Assembly (NCBI RefSeq): GCF_018069625.1
Contig: NZ_CP072941.1
Coordinates: 62,001-126,000, forward strand
DNA length: 64,000 nt
DNA from: Streptomyces yatensis
GTDB taxonomy: Bacteria; Actinomycetota; Actinomycetes; Streptomycetales; Streptomycetaceae
Direction: 5' to 3'
Shown piece after piece: positions 52,677 to 62,461 of this stretch. Made by a program: the position numbers and the translations under genes. A model generated the notes under the pieces. It saw nothing but the letters and a program-made list of their open reading frames with translations, was not told the DNA's origin and did not search any database. Numbering within the stretch: position 1 is the stretch's first letter; each line of letters starts with the position of its first letter.

Positions 52677-54143
52677 GTGAGCGAGACCAACGATCTTACG
52701 TCGGCCGAAGTGCGTGTATGGCGGGCCTTTCCCCGAGGCGAATCTGTGGACTTCCGCGCCGCCGAGAACGAGGATCCGGCGCTGGGCAACACCTGGGGCG
52801 CTGAGCGGACCGTACGGGCGAGTGTCCTGCGGGCGCTGCTGCTCAAGGCTCCGCAGGAGGAGGGGGATATCGCCGCGCTCAAGATTGCGGGGGCGCGGAT
52901 CACCGGCCTACTAGACCTGAAGTACGCCACGATCGACGCCGCCATCCGGCTGAGTCACTGCCACTTCGACGGCGTTCCCGACCTGTACGGAGCCCAGCTG
53001 CGCCAGCTCAATCTGAGCAAGTCCGTTCTGCCGGGCCTGACCTCGGCGACCTTGCGGGTCGAGGGGGTGCTGCGGATGACGGACTGCCGTATGCGGGGGC
53101 CGGTGCGGCTCGGCGGGGCGCGGATCTCCGGGGCGCTGTTCATGGAGCGGGCGGAGTTCACGGCGCCGGACGACTCCGAGCCGGTGCTGCAGCTCAACCA
53201 GGCCGCGATCGGGGACGACTTGTGGGCGCCAGAGATGCGCGCGCACGGACAGGTACGGCTCACTGGCGCCTCCGTCACCGGGCGGATCAACGTTCAGGAC
53301 GCCGAGTTCAACAAGCCCGATGGCACCGCGCTGGACGCCCAGAACCTCAACGTGGGAGCCCATATACGGGCGCGGTGCGTACGTGCGCAGGGCCGGGTCG
53401 AGCTCCGAGGCTCGCGTATATCGGGCCGTCTCGACCTGCTCCACGCCCACCTGTCGCATCCGGGCGACACGGCACTGCGGGCGAGCAGCTGTGTCATCGG
53501 TGAACTCTGGCTGCGCAGGGGCGACCGCATCGAGGGCGCCCTGAATCTGCGACGTTCTCACATAGAGATCCTGACCCTTGAACCGGAGATGCTGCCGGAC
53601 CAGGTGTACCTCAGCAATCTCACCTACACCGTACTCACCCCGCACGAGCCAGCCGAGCGCCGCCTTCCGATGCTTGAGCGGGACGGCAACCGGTATGAGC
53701 CTCACGCCTACGAGCAGTTGACCGCGGCTTACCGCCACATGGGCGACGAGGACGCGGCACGGCTCGTCCAACTCGCCAAGCAGCGCCGTCGGCGCACCAT
53801 GCTCACCTGGTACGGACGGCTGTGGGGGTACGTCCAGGACGCCACGGTCGGCTACGGCTTTCGTCCGTTGCGCGCGGCCGTCTGGCTGCTGTCCCTCATG
53901 ACCATCGGATCGATCGCGTACGGCCTGGACCACCCACGCCCCATCAAGGCGGACGAGGCCCCCGACTTCAACCCCGTCTTCTACACCCTCGACCTGCTCC
54001 TGCCGATCATTAACTTCGGCCAGGAGCCAGCGTTCGCCCCCGACGGCTGGCACCAGTGGCTTTCATACGCCCTGATCATCACCGGCTGGATTCTGGCGAC
54101 GACGATCGTCGCGGGCGTGACCCGTACAGTCAGCCGCCAATGA
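52677..54143 (+). CDS. Membrane protein with pentapeptide-like repeat N-terminus
   Basis: 488 residues from the GTG at 52677. Residues 20-310 form a repeating A(D/N)LxG-like right-handed helix pattern (ARITGLLDLKYATIDAAIRL; GARISGALFMERAEF; ASVTGRINVQDAEF; GSRISGRLDLLHAHL). A helical linker follows, then membrane spans (FRPLRAAVWLLSLMTIGSIA; WLSYALIITGWILATTIVAG). Streptomyces proteins of this type are often labelled membrane-associated oxidoreductase, without good evidence. The function is unknown. Confidence 0.75.
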   Translation: MSETNDLTSAEVRVWRAFPRGESVDFRAAENEDPALGNTWGAERTVRASVLRALLLKAPQEEGDIAALKIAGARITGLLDLKYATIDAAIRLSHCHFDGVPDLYGAQLRQLNLSKSVLPGLTSATLRVEGVLRMTDCRMRGPVRLGGARISGALFMERAEFTAPDDSEPVLQLNQAAIGDDLWAPEMRAHGQVRLTGASVTGRINVQDAEFNKPDGTALDAQNLNVGAHIRARCVRAQGRVELRGSRISGRLDLLHAHLSHPGDTALRASSCVIGELWLRRGDRIEGALNLRRSHIEILTLEPEMLPDQVYLSNLTYTVLTPHEPAERRLPMLERDGNRYEPHAYEQLTAAYRHMGDEDAARLVQLAKQRRRRTMLTWYGRLWGYVQDATVGYGFRPLRAAVWLLSLMTIGSIAYGLDHPRPIKADEAPDFNPVFYTLDLLLPIINFGQEPAFAPDGWHQWLSYALIITGWILATTIVAGVTRTVSRQ

Positions 54144-54788
54144 CCCCTTCAAGACCCGCGAAAACCTCGCAGAACACCCTCTGAAAACCCTTGCCCGGCG
54201 CGTCGAAGAGCTGACCGCTGAGCATGAAGCCCTGGCCAAGGCCCTGGACATCGCGGTCACCGCCGGCCTGCGAGCCGCTCACGGAGTCGGCCCCGACACC
54301 GCCGCACAACTGCTGATCACGGCAGGCGGCAACCCCGAACGCATGCGGACCGAGGCCTCCTTCGCCGCCCTCTGCGGAGCCGCCCCGATCCCCGCCTCCA
54401 GCGGCAGAACCAACCGCCACCGCCTCTCCCGGGGCGGCGACCGGGCCGCCAACGCCGCCCTCTACCGCATCGCCCTGGTCCGCATGGGCAGCGACTCTCG
54501 CACCCGCGAGTACGCCGCACGCCAGACCGCCGCCGGACGCACGAAGAAAGTGATCATCCGGCTGTTGAAACGAGCCATCGCCCGCGAGGTCTTCCGCTGC
54601 CTGACCACCACGGTCAACGTTCCCGAGATCGCCGATCTGCGCCCCTGCGGCAGTCCAAGAACATCACCCTTACCGCCGCCGCACGACACCTCGGAGTCTG
54701 GCCGAACAGGATCTCCGACGTCGAACGCGGAACTCGCCGTCTCGACGACCTCGCCCACGCCTACCGCGACTGGCTCCAAACTGCTTGA
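54144..54788 (+). mobile_element. IS110-family transposase C-terminal remnant
   Basis: The C-terminal IS116/IS110 domain reads LRAAHGVGPDTAAQLLITAG, FAALCGAAPIPASSGRTNRH, LSRGGDRAANAALYRIALVR and KKVIIRLLKRAIAREVF. The N-terminal DEDD part is missing. A short C-terminal helix-turn-helix-like tail (ITLTAAARHLGVWPNRISDV) is in another frame from about 54650, so a frameshift is present. It is inactive. Confidence 0.85.
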
Positions 54789-54944
54789 CCAGCAATAGGA
54801 GCATCAACGCGGGCTTGCCCAGGGAACCCCAGGGCAAGCCCTGACGTGCGCCGGCCCCGTCCCTTCCCCTTTTCTGCTGAGGGTGGGCCGGGGCGATCGT
54901 GTCGAGGGCCCGACACCGGTCGGGCCCGCGAGGAGGGAACGAAG

Positions 54945-55240
54945 CTAGAGCACGGCGACGGTGAACAGCCTGTCCGCGGGGCTGCCGCTGCTGTCGCTGG
55001 TCACGACCGTGATCGTGTCAGCGGCGTTGCCGCATTAGCCATGCGGTGCGCCGACGACGGTGATCTCGCCACGGAAGTTGTTCAGCGTGGCGACGATCGC
55101 CGCGCTGGCCAGGTCATCGCTGACGGGGGTCTGAAACCGTGACGCAGTAGACGCCCGCCATGGTCGTCCCGGTCCCCCGGATGACCGATGCGACGTTCTT
55201 GGATGCGAGGAGCGTGCCGTCGCGGTGTCCAGCCCAGAAC
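54945..55240 (-). pseudogene. Remnant of a small exported or surface protein
   Basis: Minus-strand pieces: NVASVIRGTGTTMAGVYCVT, SDDLASAAIVATLNNFRGEI, TVVGAPHG (stop), and NAADTITVVTSDSSGSPADR then LFTVAVL at the end. The pattern looks like the C-terminal half of a secreted beta protein, with at least one frameshift and one stop. The upstream part is replaced by the IS5 remnant. Confidence 0.4.
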
Positions 55241-55369
55241 CGACCAGTCGGCCCGGGCAAGCCCCTGTTGGGGGGAGGCTGCCCAGGGGCCACTTTCCAC
55301 CGAAAAAGCGCAGATCGGTGACCGTTTCGAGGGTTGCGCCAATGAGCTTTTCCCAACCTCAGGTCGAGG

Positions 55370-55720
55370 CGTGACGAAGGGCGGGGTGGTCTTCACGATG
55401 GCGGTGACTCGGTTGGTGCTACAGCGGAGTTTCCGCGGGAGGCGCCAGCCCTTCAGGGCGGCCATGGCTTGCTCGCCTGGGCAACGGATTCTGGCGTGGG
55501 TGCTGTTGTGCCGACGTTGCCGCAGCTTGAGACGCCGGCCGCGGACGGGCGCCCGGGTGGTGCCGCCGGCGCCTTGATATACCTTGTCCGCCCAGCACTG
55601 TACCTCCGCCTCGCGGGGGGGCGTAGTCACCGGCAGCACCCATGTCGTGGCGAGCGCCCGGAACGGTGGGTGAGGCCGCCAGCAGCCGACCTGCCGCGTC
55701 GGCGATGCCTGCCACGCCGA
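55370..55720 (-). mobile_element. IS5-family transposase remnant
   Basis: Minus-strand frames encode AAGRLLAASPTVPGARHDMG and then, after a frame change, CWADKVYQGAGGTTRAPVRG, HNSTHARIRCPGEQAMAALK and RKLRCSTNRVTAIVK. This is the DDE C-terminal half of an IS5-group (HARBI-like) transposase. The ends and N-terminus are missing. Confidence 0.8.
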
Positions 55721-55810
55721 GCCGGGCTCGTCGGATATGGCGGCGCCGACCCGGCTGAGAGCTACCGCGGAGCTGCGCACCGACCGGTGACCGGTCGGTG
55801 CGGGTCCGGT

Positions 55811-56953
55811 CTACCGGTTCGCGGCTTCGCGAGAGGCGATCCGGTTCGTGCGACCGACCGCGCGGCCCACGGCGTTGCGCACCGCGAGGCCCGGCCGGGT
55901 GCGGGGCACCATGAGCCTGGAGAGCAGACCGACGCGTCGCTGCCGCGGGCCTACCTCACGGCGGAGCCGCGACTCGTAGGCGGCGAAGGCGCGGGCGTGA
56001 TCACCGGGATGGGCGGCGAGCTCTTCTGCGAGGGCGTACGCGCCCGCCATCGCCATGCTGGACCCGTCGCCCAGCAGGGCTGTCGCCGCCGCCGCGTCCC
56101 CGAGCAGTACGACCCGTCCGCGGGACCACGAGGGCATCCGGATGGTGGTCAGGGGGTCGAAGAACGGAGCCGGGTGGTCGAGAAACGCCGCCACGAGTTC
56201 CGGTGCCCGCCACCGCACGTCGGCGTAGGTGTCGGCCACGGTCTGCTTGTGAAGGGCGATGTTCTTGCGGTCGTGGGGGGCCAGCTGTGCGGCCCGGAAG
56301 GTGAAGATCGCGAGCGGAGTGGTCCGCGAGGGGTGGAGGACCAGCATCCGGTTCGGCGCGGTCAGCATCGTCATCTCGGTCGGGTCCTCGATGGCATCGG
56401 GTTCCAACGGGACGGTCGCGCCGTACAGGCCCAGGTCGCCCGCGAACTGCCGCTCGGGTCCGAATACCAGGCGCCGTACGGTGGAGTGCATCCCGTCGGC
56501 ACCGACTATCAAGTCGAAGCGCCGTGGCGCGGACCGCCGGAAAGTGACGTCCACCCCGCCTTCGTCCTGGTCGAGAGCGGTGACCGTGTCGTCGAACAAG
56601 AACTCGGCCTCGGTCTGCGCCGACCGGTGGAGCACCTCGGACAGGTCGGCTCGGGTCACCTCGACCGTCGGAGCCTTGTCCGAGGTGAGCGGGAGTCGCA
56701 GGATCCGCCTGCCGCCGGGGTCGAGCAGGGTCAGTGACCGATTGCGGGTGGCGAGCCCGCGGAGCTGCGGAAGGATGCCCATGCGGTCGGCGACCGGGAT
56801 CGCGGGCCCCTTCACGACGATCGCGCTGCCACCGGAGCGCAGCTGCCGGGCATGCTCGACGACCGTCGGCCGGTATCCATTCTGGGAGAGCCAGTATGCG
56901 AGTGCGGGCCCTGCGATTCCGGCACCGACTATCAGCACCTCGGGCTTCTTCAT
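55811..56953 (-). CDS. FAD-dependent monooxygenase
   Basis: 380 residues. The FAD motif VLIVGAGIAGPALAYWLSQN is at the start; GG-SAIVVKGPA follows; the DG motif is LIVGADGMHSTVRRLVFG; the second FAD motif is RVVLLGDAAAATALLGDGSS. Class A aromatic-hydroxylase-like flavoprotein; the substrate is unknown. The ATG at 56953 has GAGG eight bases upstream. It is divergent from the ArsR-like regulator gene, with two strong operators between them. Confidence 0.88.
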   Translation of the reverse strand: MKKPEVLIVGAGIAGPALAYWLSQNGYRPTVVEHARQLRSGGSAIVVKGPAIPVADRMGILPQLRGLATRNRSLTLLDPGGRRILRLPLTSDKAPTVEVTRADLSEVLHRSAQTEAEFLFDDTVTALDQDEGGVDVTFRRSAPRRFDLIVGADGMHSTVRRLVFGPERQFAGDLGLYGATVPLEPDAIEDPTEMTMLTAPNRMLVLHPSRTTPLAIFTFRAAQLAPHDRKNIALHKQTVADTYADVRWRAPELVAAFLDHPAPFFDPLTTIRMPSWSRGRVVLLGDAAAATALLGDGSSMAMAGAYALAEELAAHPGDHARAFAAYESRLRREVGPRQRRVGLLSRLMVPRTRPGLAVRNAVGRAVGRTNRIASREAANR

Positions 56954-57047
56954 GACGATGACCTCACGGAGTCTCGATGACCAGGTCCCCGGCGAGTGCC
57001 GGGCCGGGTCTCAGGGGGCGGCGGCACCGGGCAGCGCAATCGGGTCA

Positions 57048-57109
57048 AGGTACGATCAATTTCGTACCTCAGTGGAGCACACCCTTGAGGTACGATGCAA
57101 GTCGTACCT
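57048..57109. promoter_or_regulatory. Pair of perfect ArsR-type operators
   Basis: AGGTACGA-N6-TCGTACCT occurs twice, at 57048-57069 and 57088-57109, each with perfect 8-bp arms and centres 40 bp apart. They lie in the 170-bp gap between the divergent monooxygenase and regulator genes, the second only 14 bp before the regulator start. Autoregulation and control of the monooxygenase are the obvious reading. Confidence 0.85.
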
Positions 57110-57123
57110 GAAGGGAGTGCCGC

Positions 57124-57459
57124 GTGGCCGGGATGAACCTGGTCGGCCCCAAGGCCGATGCGCTCGATCTGGGTGCGGTATTTCGCGCCCTCGCCGACGA
57201 GCACCGTCGTTCGGTGATGACGGAATTGGCCGCCGACCGCAGCGACAGCGAGCGGGGCTGCAACTCGTTCAATCTTCCGATCTCGAAGCAGACCCAGACC
57301 CACCACTTCCGGGTCCTGCGCGAGGCAGGTCTCATTGACGAGATCGACTACGGCAACCGCAAGGGCATCCGACTACGCCGCGCGGACATCGAGAAGAGAT
57401 TCCCCGGACTGCTCACGCTCCTGGGCACAGAGTCCCCGGGCGGCACTGCTCCTCGCTGA
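57124..57459 (+). CDS. ArsR-family winged-helix regulator
   Basis: 111 residues. The winged helix-turn-helix reads LGAVFRALADEHRRSVMTEL, NLPISKQTQTHHFRVLREAG and GLIDEIDYGNRKGIRLRRAD. There is no obvious metal-binding CxC motif, so the ligand is probably organic or absent. The GTG at 57124 follows AAGGGAG; an ATG at 57133 is possible. It likely represses itself and the divergent flavin monooxygenase through the palindromes directly upstream. Confidence 0.9.
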   Translation: MAGMNLVGPKADALDLGAVFRALADEHRRSVMTELAADRSDSERGCNSFNLPISKQTQTHHFRVLREAGLIDEIDYGNRKGIRLRRADIEKRFPGLLTLLGTESPGGTAPR

Positions 57460-57865
57460 ACACAGCCGAGCACACCGGAAGGAGTCCGAGTCGGCCCTGA
57501 GCCGCGAGCTCGACCGGACCCAGCTCGCGCCCGGCTCGCAGGCAGCCGAGCACGACGCGGACACGAATGCATCGGTGGCACTTCGACCACCGCCCCGCGC
57601 TCGTGATCGGCGCCGAGCTCTTCCGCACGCTCCCTCACGCCAACACCCACTGAGGTTTCCTCAACCTGCGTGCGGAGCAGGGCCACTGGGGGTGAGGGCG
57701 GGGTCCGGGCGTGGAGAAGCTCCTGTTGGACGGGTGCGTGTCGAGTCCGAGCCGTCCCGCCAAGAGCTTTCCGCATGCTTGTCTAGCCAGCCGGGGTCGA
57801 TCTGTCCACCTTCGCTCTGCGCTGCCTCGCCCGTGAGTTGACCGCACGTCGTCTTGCGCATGGGA
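57460..57865. other. Stretch without a supported gene
   Basis: About 400 bp between the regulator and the IS5 remnant. Shadow frames only. The right edge (about 57866) is the truncated start of the IS5 element. Confidence 0.45.
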
Positions 57866-58347
57866 CACGATGACGCCTGCCGGCCGCCGGACGGCAGGCG
57901 CTGCTCGTGCCGGCTCATCTACGATGCGGCCATACCTACGCCCAGCTCGCCACCGGATTCGGTGTGGGCACCACCACCGTCTACCGGTACATCGCCGAGG
58001 CCGTCGACATCCTGGCCGCTCTGGCTCCAACCCTCGCCGAGGCGGTGAGGACAGCCTCCGGCAAGGCGTCCGCGATCCTATACGGCACGTTGCTGCCGAT
58101 CGACCGGATCGCCGCCGACCGACCCTTCTACTCCGGGAAACATAAGAAGCACGGCATGAACGTGCAGGTGATCGCCGACCCGGCGGGACGGTTGCTGTGG
58201 GCCTCGCCCGCGCTGCCGGGACCTGTCCACGACATCAAGGCCGCGCGAACCCACGGCATCATCGGTGCCCTGGCGGGGGCCGGGGTGGAATGCTGGGCCG
58301 ACAAGGGCTACCGGGGCGCCGCCGACACCGTGCGAGTTCCCTACTGA
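57866..58347 (+). mobile_element. IS5-family transposase, truncated at both ends
   Basis: The plus-strand frame reads LRCGHTYAQLATGFGVGTTT then VYRYIAEAVDILAAL, then the DDE part GTLLPIDRIAADRPFYSGKH, HGMNVQVIADPAGRLLWASP and GVECWADKGYRGA. The N-terminal 40-50 residues are missing, and after VRVPY the frame stops and the sequence passes into a different integrase. It is a dead copy. Confidence 0.85.
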
Positions 58348-58399
58348 AGACGCCGGGAGACTCTCTCCCCTGGTCAGCGGGCCGTCAACTGCTCACACG

Positions 58400-58580
58400 C
58401 GAAGATCGAGTACGAGGCGTTCCACAACGAGCACAGACCTCACCGCACTCTCGCAGGCGCCGCGCCACTCCGCCCCCTACTCGAACCGATCACCGCCCCC
58501 GACCAGTTCGCCCATCTCCATGTCCATCGACGCGATCGCCTCGGCGGCCTCCTGTACGAGTACCGACATGCTACCGACAT
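58400..58580 (+). mobile_element. Integrase/transposase C-terminal fragment (IS3/IS481-like)
   Basis: The frame KIEYEAFHNEHRPHRTLAGA, APLRPLLEPITAPDQFAHLH and RRDRLGGLLYEYRHA is the typical C-terminus of integrases of the IS3/IS481 kind. It is joined directly to the IS5 fragment on its left, giving a chimaeric remnant. Confidence 0.7.
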
Positions 58581-58676
58581 GCTGCGTGACCAGCACGGAC
58601 GTAGTTCTTACAGCCGCCCGGGGCGCCGTGATGGGGCCCCACACGGTCTCCGGCACCGGTGCCCCCCAACGCCGTC

Positions 58677-58717
58677 GCCCGCGTCACCGCCGGCAGTCTG
58701 CCGGCGGTGACGCGGGC
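58677..58717. terminator. Perfect 20-bp inverted repeat hairpin
   Basis: GCCCGCGTCACCGCCGGCAG is followed, after one base, by its exact reverse complement, ending at 58717. There is no T-run, as is common for Streptomyces terminators. It stands between the transposon debris and the gene starting at 58775, so it likely blocks read-through. Confidence 0.7.
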
Positions 58718-58774
58718 ACACACCAGAATCGACAGTTATGTGAGGTACACCCCGATTGTGGGTAAAAGCACCTC

Positions 58775-59761
58775 GTGACCACCAAACCGTGGCGCCCGGT
58801 CACACTCACGCCGGCCGTACTCGCCCCTCTGACGGCGGCACTCCTCACGGCCGGGGGTACCGCTCACGCTGAAACCAGCGTGAACAAGATCGCCCACGCG
58901 CTGCGGAGCAGTCTCGTCTACGCGGATCGCGCGTCCGGCGCACTGAGCGTCGGGCAGGCGCGCGAGCTGGCAAACAGCATCCGCGACACGGGCGTGCCGA
59001 TCAACGTCGCTGTCCTGCCGGCCGACCCCGCGTATGGAGGAGAGCGCATCTTCGACCGGCTGCGTGCCGCCGTCGACCGGCCGGGCGGGTACACGGTGGC
59101 GCTCGGCTCATCGTTCGGCGCGGCCTCCGACGCCCCGGCACTGCCAGGGCACGTCTCGCAGGCACTGGCGCAACAGAACCTTCACCGGCACCACGGTGAG
59201 CTTCGGGCGTTCCTGGACGGGTTCGTGGCCGATGTGGCGGCGCGGACCGGCGGCGGGGGCGACCACGGAGTCGAGGGCGACCGTGGCTCCAGCGGCCTGT
59301 CAGTAGGTGGCGCGGGTGGTGTTCCTGGCCGTCCTGGCCGCGCTCGGCGGAGGCGGCCTGTACCTGACGCGGCGCGGCCACAAGCACCGCCGGGAGCGGG
59401 AGCCGGCCGACCTCGAGCAGGTACGCGGCGCGGTCGAAGAGGACTCCTGCGGCACGGCCCGTCGATCCGGGACGTCGAATGGGCACCAGAGGGCGGCAGC
59501 CGGCGGACGATCCCGGCATGCGCCGCGGACGCCACGCGCATCGACGACGGCCGAGAACCGGACGCCCGCACCGTCTCCGTCGGCGGCGACGCCGTTCACT
59601 ACGGAGATGGCTACGACGACGGGGGCGACTTCGGAGGCGGCTTCGGTGACGGAGGGGCTTCGGAGGCGGCTTCGGTGACGGAGGTTAGGCGGACCTTGCG
59701 AGGTCGAACCGCGGACGACGGCGAGACGGGCGTGGACCGCAACCTTTCGTTTCACACATAG
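58775..59761 (+). pseudogene. Secreted/membrane protein gene, frameshifted
   Basis: It starts with a signal peptide (LAPLTAALLTAGGTAHA) and NKIAHALRSSLVYADRASGA, then IRDTGVPINVAVLPADPAYG, a pattern common in Streptomyces extracytoplasmic proteins. Near 59300 coding moves to another frame containing a membrane helix, VVFLAVLAALGGGGLYLTRR, then HKHRREREPADLEQVRGAVE, and later to the frame of a glycine-rich tail. A 27-bp unit (CTTCGGAGGCGGCTTCGGTG...) is tandemly repeated at 59629-59685. So the intact form is a single-span surface protein; this copy seems broken. Confidence 0.55.
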
Positions 59762-59784
59762 GTTCTCAAGGCAAGGAGAGCGAC

Positions 59785-60171
59785 ATGCTGCTCATAGGGC
59801 TCATCATCCTGGCCGCGGCGGCTGTCATCGGCGTGGTAGGCGTGCTGGGCAACCTCGACGGTGGGCACGCGCTCACCCAGGGCTTCTCTGTGTTCGGTTT
59901 CAACGGCGCCGACTACACCGGAACGGTGTTTCTCTCCGGGATCGTGATCGGGGCCGCCGCCCTGCTCGGGCTGAGCCTGATGATGGCCGCCGTGCGCCGC
60001 AGGCACGCCGCGCGCCAAGGGCTCACACGGCACCGCCGGGAGGCCGCGCCGGTCAACCGGGAGCGCGATGAGGTCGCTGGCAGACACGAGCCCGCGGACG
60101 ACGAGTCCGCCCGCGGCACTCGGCGTCATGGCCGACCGCATCTATTCGGGCACCGCACCGCCCAACGATAG
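59785..60171 (+). CDS. Small two-span membrane protein
   Basis: 128 residues. Two membrane helices (LLIGLIILAAAAVIGVVGVL and LSGIVIGAAALLGLSLMMAA) flank an external loop, GNLDGGHALTQGFSVFGFNG, followed by a basic cytoplasmic tail. AAGGAGAG stands before the ATG at 59785. Such proteins occur beside CsbD-like stress genes in Streptomyces, as here. Function unknown. Confidence 0.75.
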   Translation: MLLIGLIILAAAAVIGVVGVLGNLDGGHALTQGFSVFGFNGADYTGTVFLSGIVIGAAALLGLSLMMAAVRRRHAARQGLTRHRREAAPVNRERDEVAGRHEPADDESARGTRRHGRPHLFGHRTAQR

Positions 60172-60185
60172 GAAGGCACTGACTC

Positions 60186-60359
60186 ATGAATGTCGGGAAG
60201 AAGATGGCCCACACGGCCGAAGCGGTCCGAGGCAGCGCCAAAAAGGCGCTCGGCCAGGTCACCGGTAACCGCCGCATGCAGGCGGAAGGGCGCGGCGGCA
60301 AGGTGAAGGGCAACACCAAGCAGTCCGGTTCGAAGATCAAGGACGCCTTCCGGCACTGA
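60186..60359 (+). CDS. CsbD-like stress protein
   Basis: 57 residues: KMAHTAEAVRGSAKKALGQV, TGNRRMQAEGRGGKVKG and NTKQSGSKIKDAF. This is the CsbD pattern (hydrophilic, AxGxxKxxxGxxTGNxxLxxEG). AGGAAGG lies upstream of the ATG at 60186. CsbD proteins are general stress proteins, sigma-B-controlled in Bacillus. It lies 14 bp after the small membrane protein and is probably in the same transcript. Confidence 0.85.
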   Translation: MNVGKKMAHTAEAVRGSAKKALGQVTGNRRMQAEGRGGKVKGNTKQSGSKIKDAFRH

Positions 60360-60445
60360 TCCGCGGTAGACGATCACAGGACGCGGCTGGGGGTGGCAAC
60401 CTTTTCGGGGCCGTGACGACGTTAAGGACTGGGATCAAAATGAGG

Positions 60446-60739
60446 TTAGTCTGCGTCTGGAATGACGGTTATCAGTCTTCGCCAAGGGCCTGCCGGGTGG
60501 GGATGAGGGGCGACCGCGTCGCCTGAGCCGCCCTCGCCTGTGAGATGTGCCTCGGCGGCCTTCTGCGCCTTGCAGAAGGCCGCGAGCAGGCGATTCCTGT
60601 CACTGGCGCGGGTCGCGAGCACGACGTGACTCGGGTCGACGCCTTCCAGCGGGCCGGTGGTCAGGCCCGGGCGCAGATGGTCGACGTGACCGGGGCAGAC
60701 GGCCATGGCCCGCCCGGCGGCGATGATCTCGTAGGACAT
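60446..60739 (-). pseudogene. LysR-type regulator, C-terminal fragment
   Basis: The frame reads SYEIIAAGRAMAVCPGHVDH, LRPGLTTGPLEGVDPSHVVL and ATRASDRNRLLAAFCKAQKA, the final part of a LysR effector-binding domain. The DNA-binding half is missing. Just right (60745-60830, plus) is another short fragment, SRQAAYDLQRRLAAFDITVV. Both are remnants. Confidence 0.65.
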
Positions 60740-60808
60740 GGCCCCAGCGCGCCCGCAGATCCCGCCAGGCCGCCTACGACCTACAGCGGCGCCTGGCCGC
60801 CTTCGACA

Positions 60809-62410
60809 TCACCGTCGTGCGGCCGTCTTGCGAAGCATCATGCCGGGGCGGTGCGCGGTGAAGGCACCATCGCGCAGTACGGGGCGGCCGTTGACGAGAA
60901 CGTGGCGGGTGCCCTCGGCGTAGGAGAGCGGTGCGTCGTATGTGGCGGTGTCGCTGACCGTCTCGGGATCGAAGACGGTGAGGTCGGCGACCATGCCTTC
61001 GCTCACGGTGCCCCGGTCGGTGAGGCCCAGGCGGGCTGCGGGCAGTGCGCTCATCTTGCGGACGGCGTCCTGGAGGGTGAGGATCTGGCGGTCGCGGGTG
61101 TACCGGGCGAGGACCCGGGCGAACGTGCCGAAGTGACGGGGATGGGGGTGGCCGTCGGTGGCCGTGTCCAGTTCCCAGCCGTCACTGACGACTGCGCTCA
61201 GGGGATGGCGCAGCACCGTGTCCACATCCGCTTCGGACATGGCGTGGTTGACGATCCAGACCTGAGCCTGGTGGGCGCTCAGAACGTCGAGGGATGCCTC
61301 GGCTGGGTCGCGGCCGGTGGCGACGGCGATGTCCTGGACCGTGCCTCCCACCCATGAGGAGTAGCGGCCCGGTGGCATCGCGGCGATGACGGTGCCTTCG
61401 GGCAGGAAGGTGTGTCCGGTCTTCGCCCGGAGTTCCGCGGCGATCGCCTCGCGGGTCTTCGGCTTGTCCAGTCGGGCGAGGAGCGCGTCGAGTCCGCCGT
61501 CCAGCGCCCAGTCGGGAAGGCGGGAGGTGAGTCGCGTAGAGGATGCGGCGTAGGGGTAGACGTCGCACGCCACGTCCAGTCCTTCCGCGGCGGCGGACTC
61601 GATGAGGGCCAGCGCCTCGTGCACCTTGCCGTGGTTGGCGGGGCCCATCGCCTTGAGGTGCGAGACCTGGAGGCGCACGCCGCTGCGCCGGGCGGTGTCC
61701 AGGGCTTCGGTCACGGCTTCGACGAGATGGTCGCCCTCGTCGCGGATATGGGTGCTGTAGAGCAGCCCGGCCCGCCGGGCCTCGGTGGCCAGGGACACGA
61801 CCTCGTCCGTACCGGCGAACGATCCGGGGGCATAGATGAGCCCGGTGGACAGGCCGAACACTCCCTGTTCGGCGGCTCGGGCGAGGAGTTCACACATGTG
61901 GGCGGTCTCGTCGGCCGTCGCGGGGCGCAGTTCTGTGCCGACCGCGGCGATGCGGAGGGCCGAGTGGCCGACGAGGGCGGCGAGATTGACGCACGGTTCG
62001 GCTTGCTCCACTGCATGGGCGAAGCCGTCGAAGTCTTCCCAGGGCATCTCGGCGCTGCTGCTGCCGCCGCGGGCGAGCGTAGTGTCCAGCGCGTGGCGCC
62101 GTTCCGGGGTGATGGGGAAGGGGGAACTGCCGCAGTTGCCCGTGACGATGGTGGTGACGCCTTGTCTGATGCACGCTTCGGCGCTGGGGGCGTCGCGCAC
62201 GGTGAAGTCGGCGTGCGAGTGCAGGTCGATGAAGCCGGGCGCGAGGACGTGGCCGGTGCAGTCGAGCACCTCCCGTGCGGTGGCGTTGGGCACGGCCCGG
62301 CCGAGGAGGACGATCCGGTCGCCGCGAATGCCGACATCGGCCCGCCGGGCGGGGCCGCCGGTGCCGTCGATGACGGTGCCGCCGACGGCGAGTACATCGA
62401 ATTCGTACAA
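60809..62410 (-). CDS. D-aminoacylase / N-acyl-D-amino-acid deacylase
   Basis: 533 residues, an amidohydrolase. HVLAPGFIDLHSHADFTVRD gives the HxH metal motif near residue 65. VTTIVTGNCGSSPFP has the Cys ligand typical of D-aminoacylases. LVGHSALR, STHIRDEGDHL and LQVSHLKAMGPANHGK supply the other ligands. The late Asp region is VVSDGWELDTATDGHPHPRH. It hydrolyses N-acyl-D-amino acids, in the cytoplasm. A TTG start at 62410 follows GGAAG. It lies 51 bp downstream of the permease gene in the same operon. Confidence 0.92.
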   Translation of the reverse strand: MYEFDVLAVGGTVIDGTGGPARRADVGIRGDRIVLLGRAVPNATAREVLDCTGHVLAPGFIDLHSHADFTVRDAPSAEACIRQGVTTIVTGNCGSSPFPITPERRHALDTTLARGGSSSAEMPWEDFDGFAHAVEQAEPCVNLAALVGHSALRIAAVGTELRPATADETAHMCELLARAAEQGVFGLSTGLIYAPGSFAGTDEVVSLATEARRAGLLYSTHIRDEGDHLVEAVTEALDTARRSGVRLQVSHLKAMGPANHGKVHEALALIESAAAEGLDVACDVYPYAASSTRLTSRLPDWALDGGLDALLARLDKPKTREAIAAELRAKTGHTFLPEGTVIAAMPPGRYSSWVGGTVQDIAVATGRDPAEASLDVLSAHQAQVWIVNHAMSEADVDTVLRHPLSAVVSDGWELDTATDGHPHPRHFGTFARVLARYTRDRQILTLQDAVRKMSALPAARLGLTDRGTVSEGMVADLTVFDPETVSDTATYDAPLSYAEGTRHVLVNGRPVLRDGAFTAHRPGMMLRKTAARR

Positions 62411-62461
62411 CTTTCTTCCTTAGCGGTGGAATGCGGTGCGGGTACCTGGGAGTCCAGCCGG

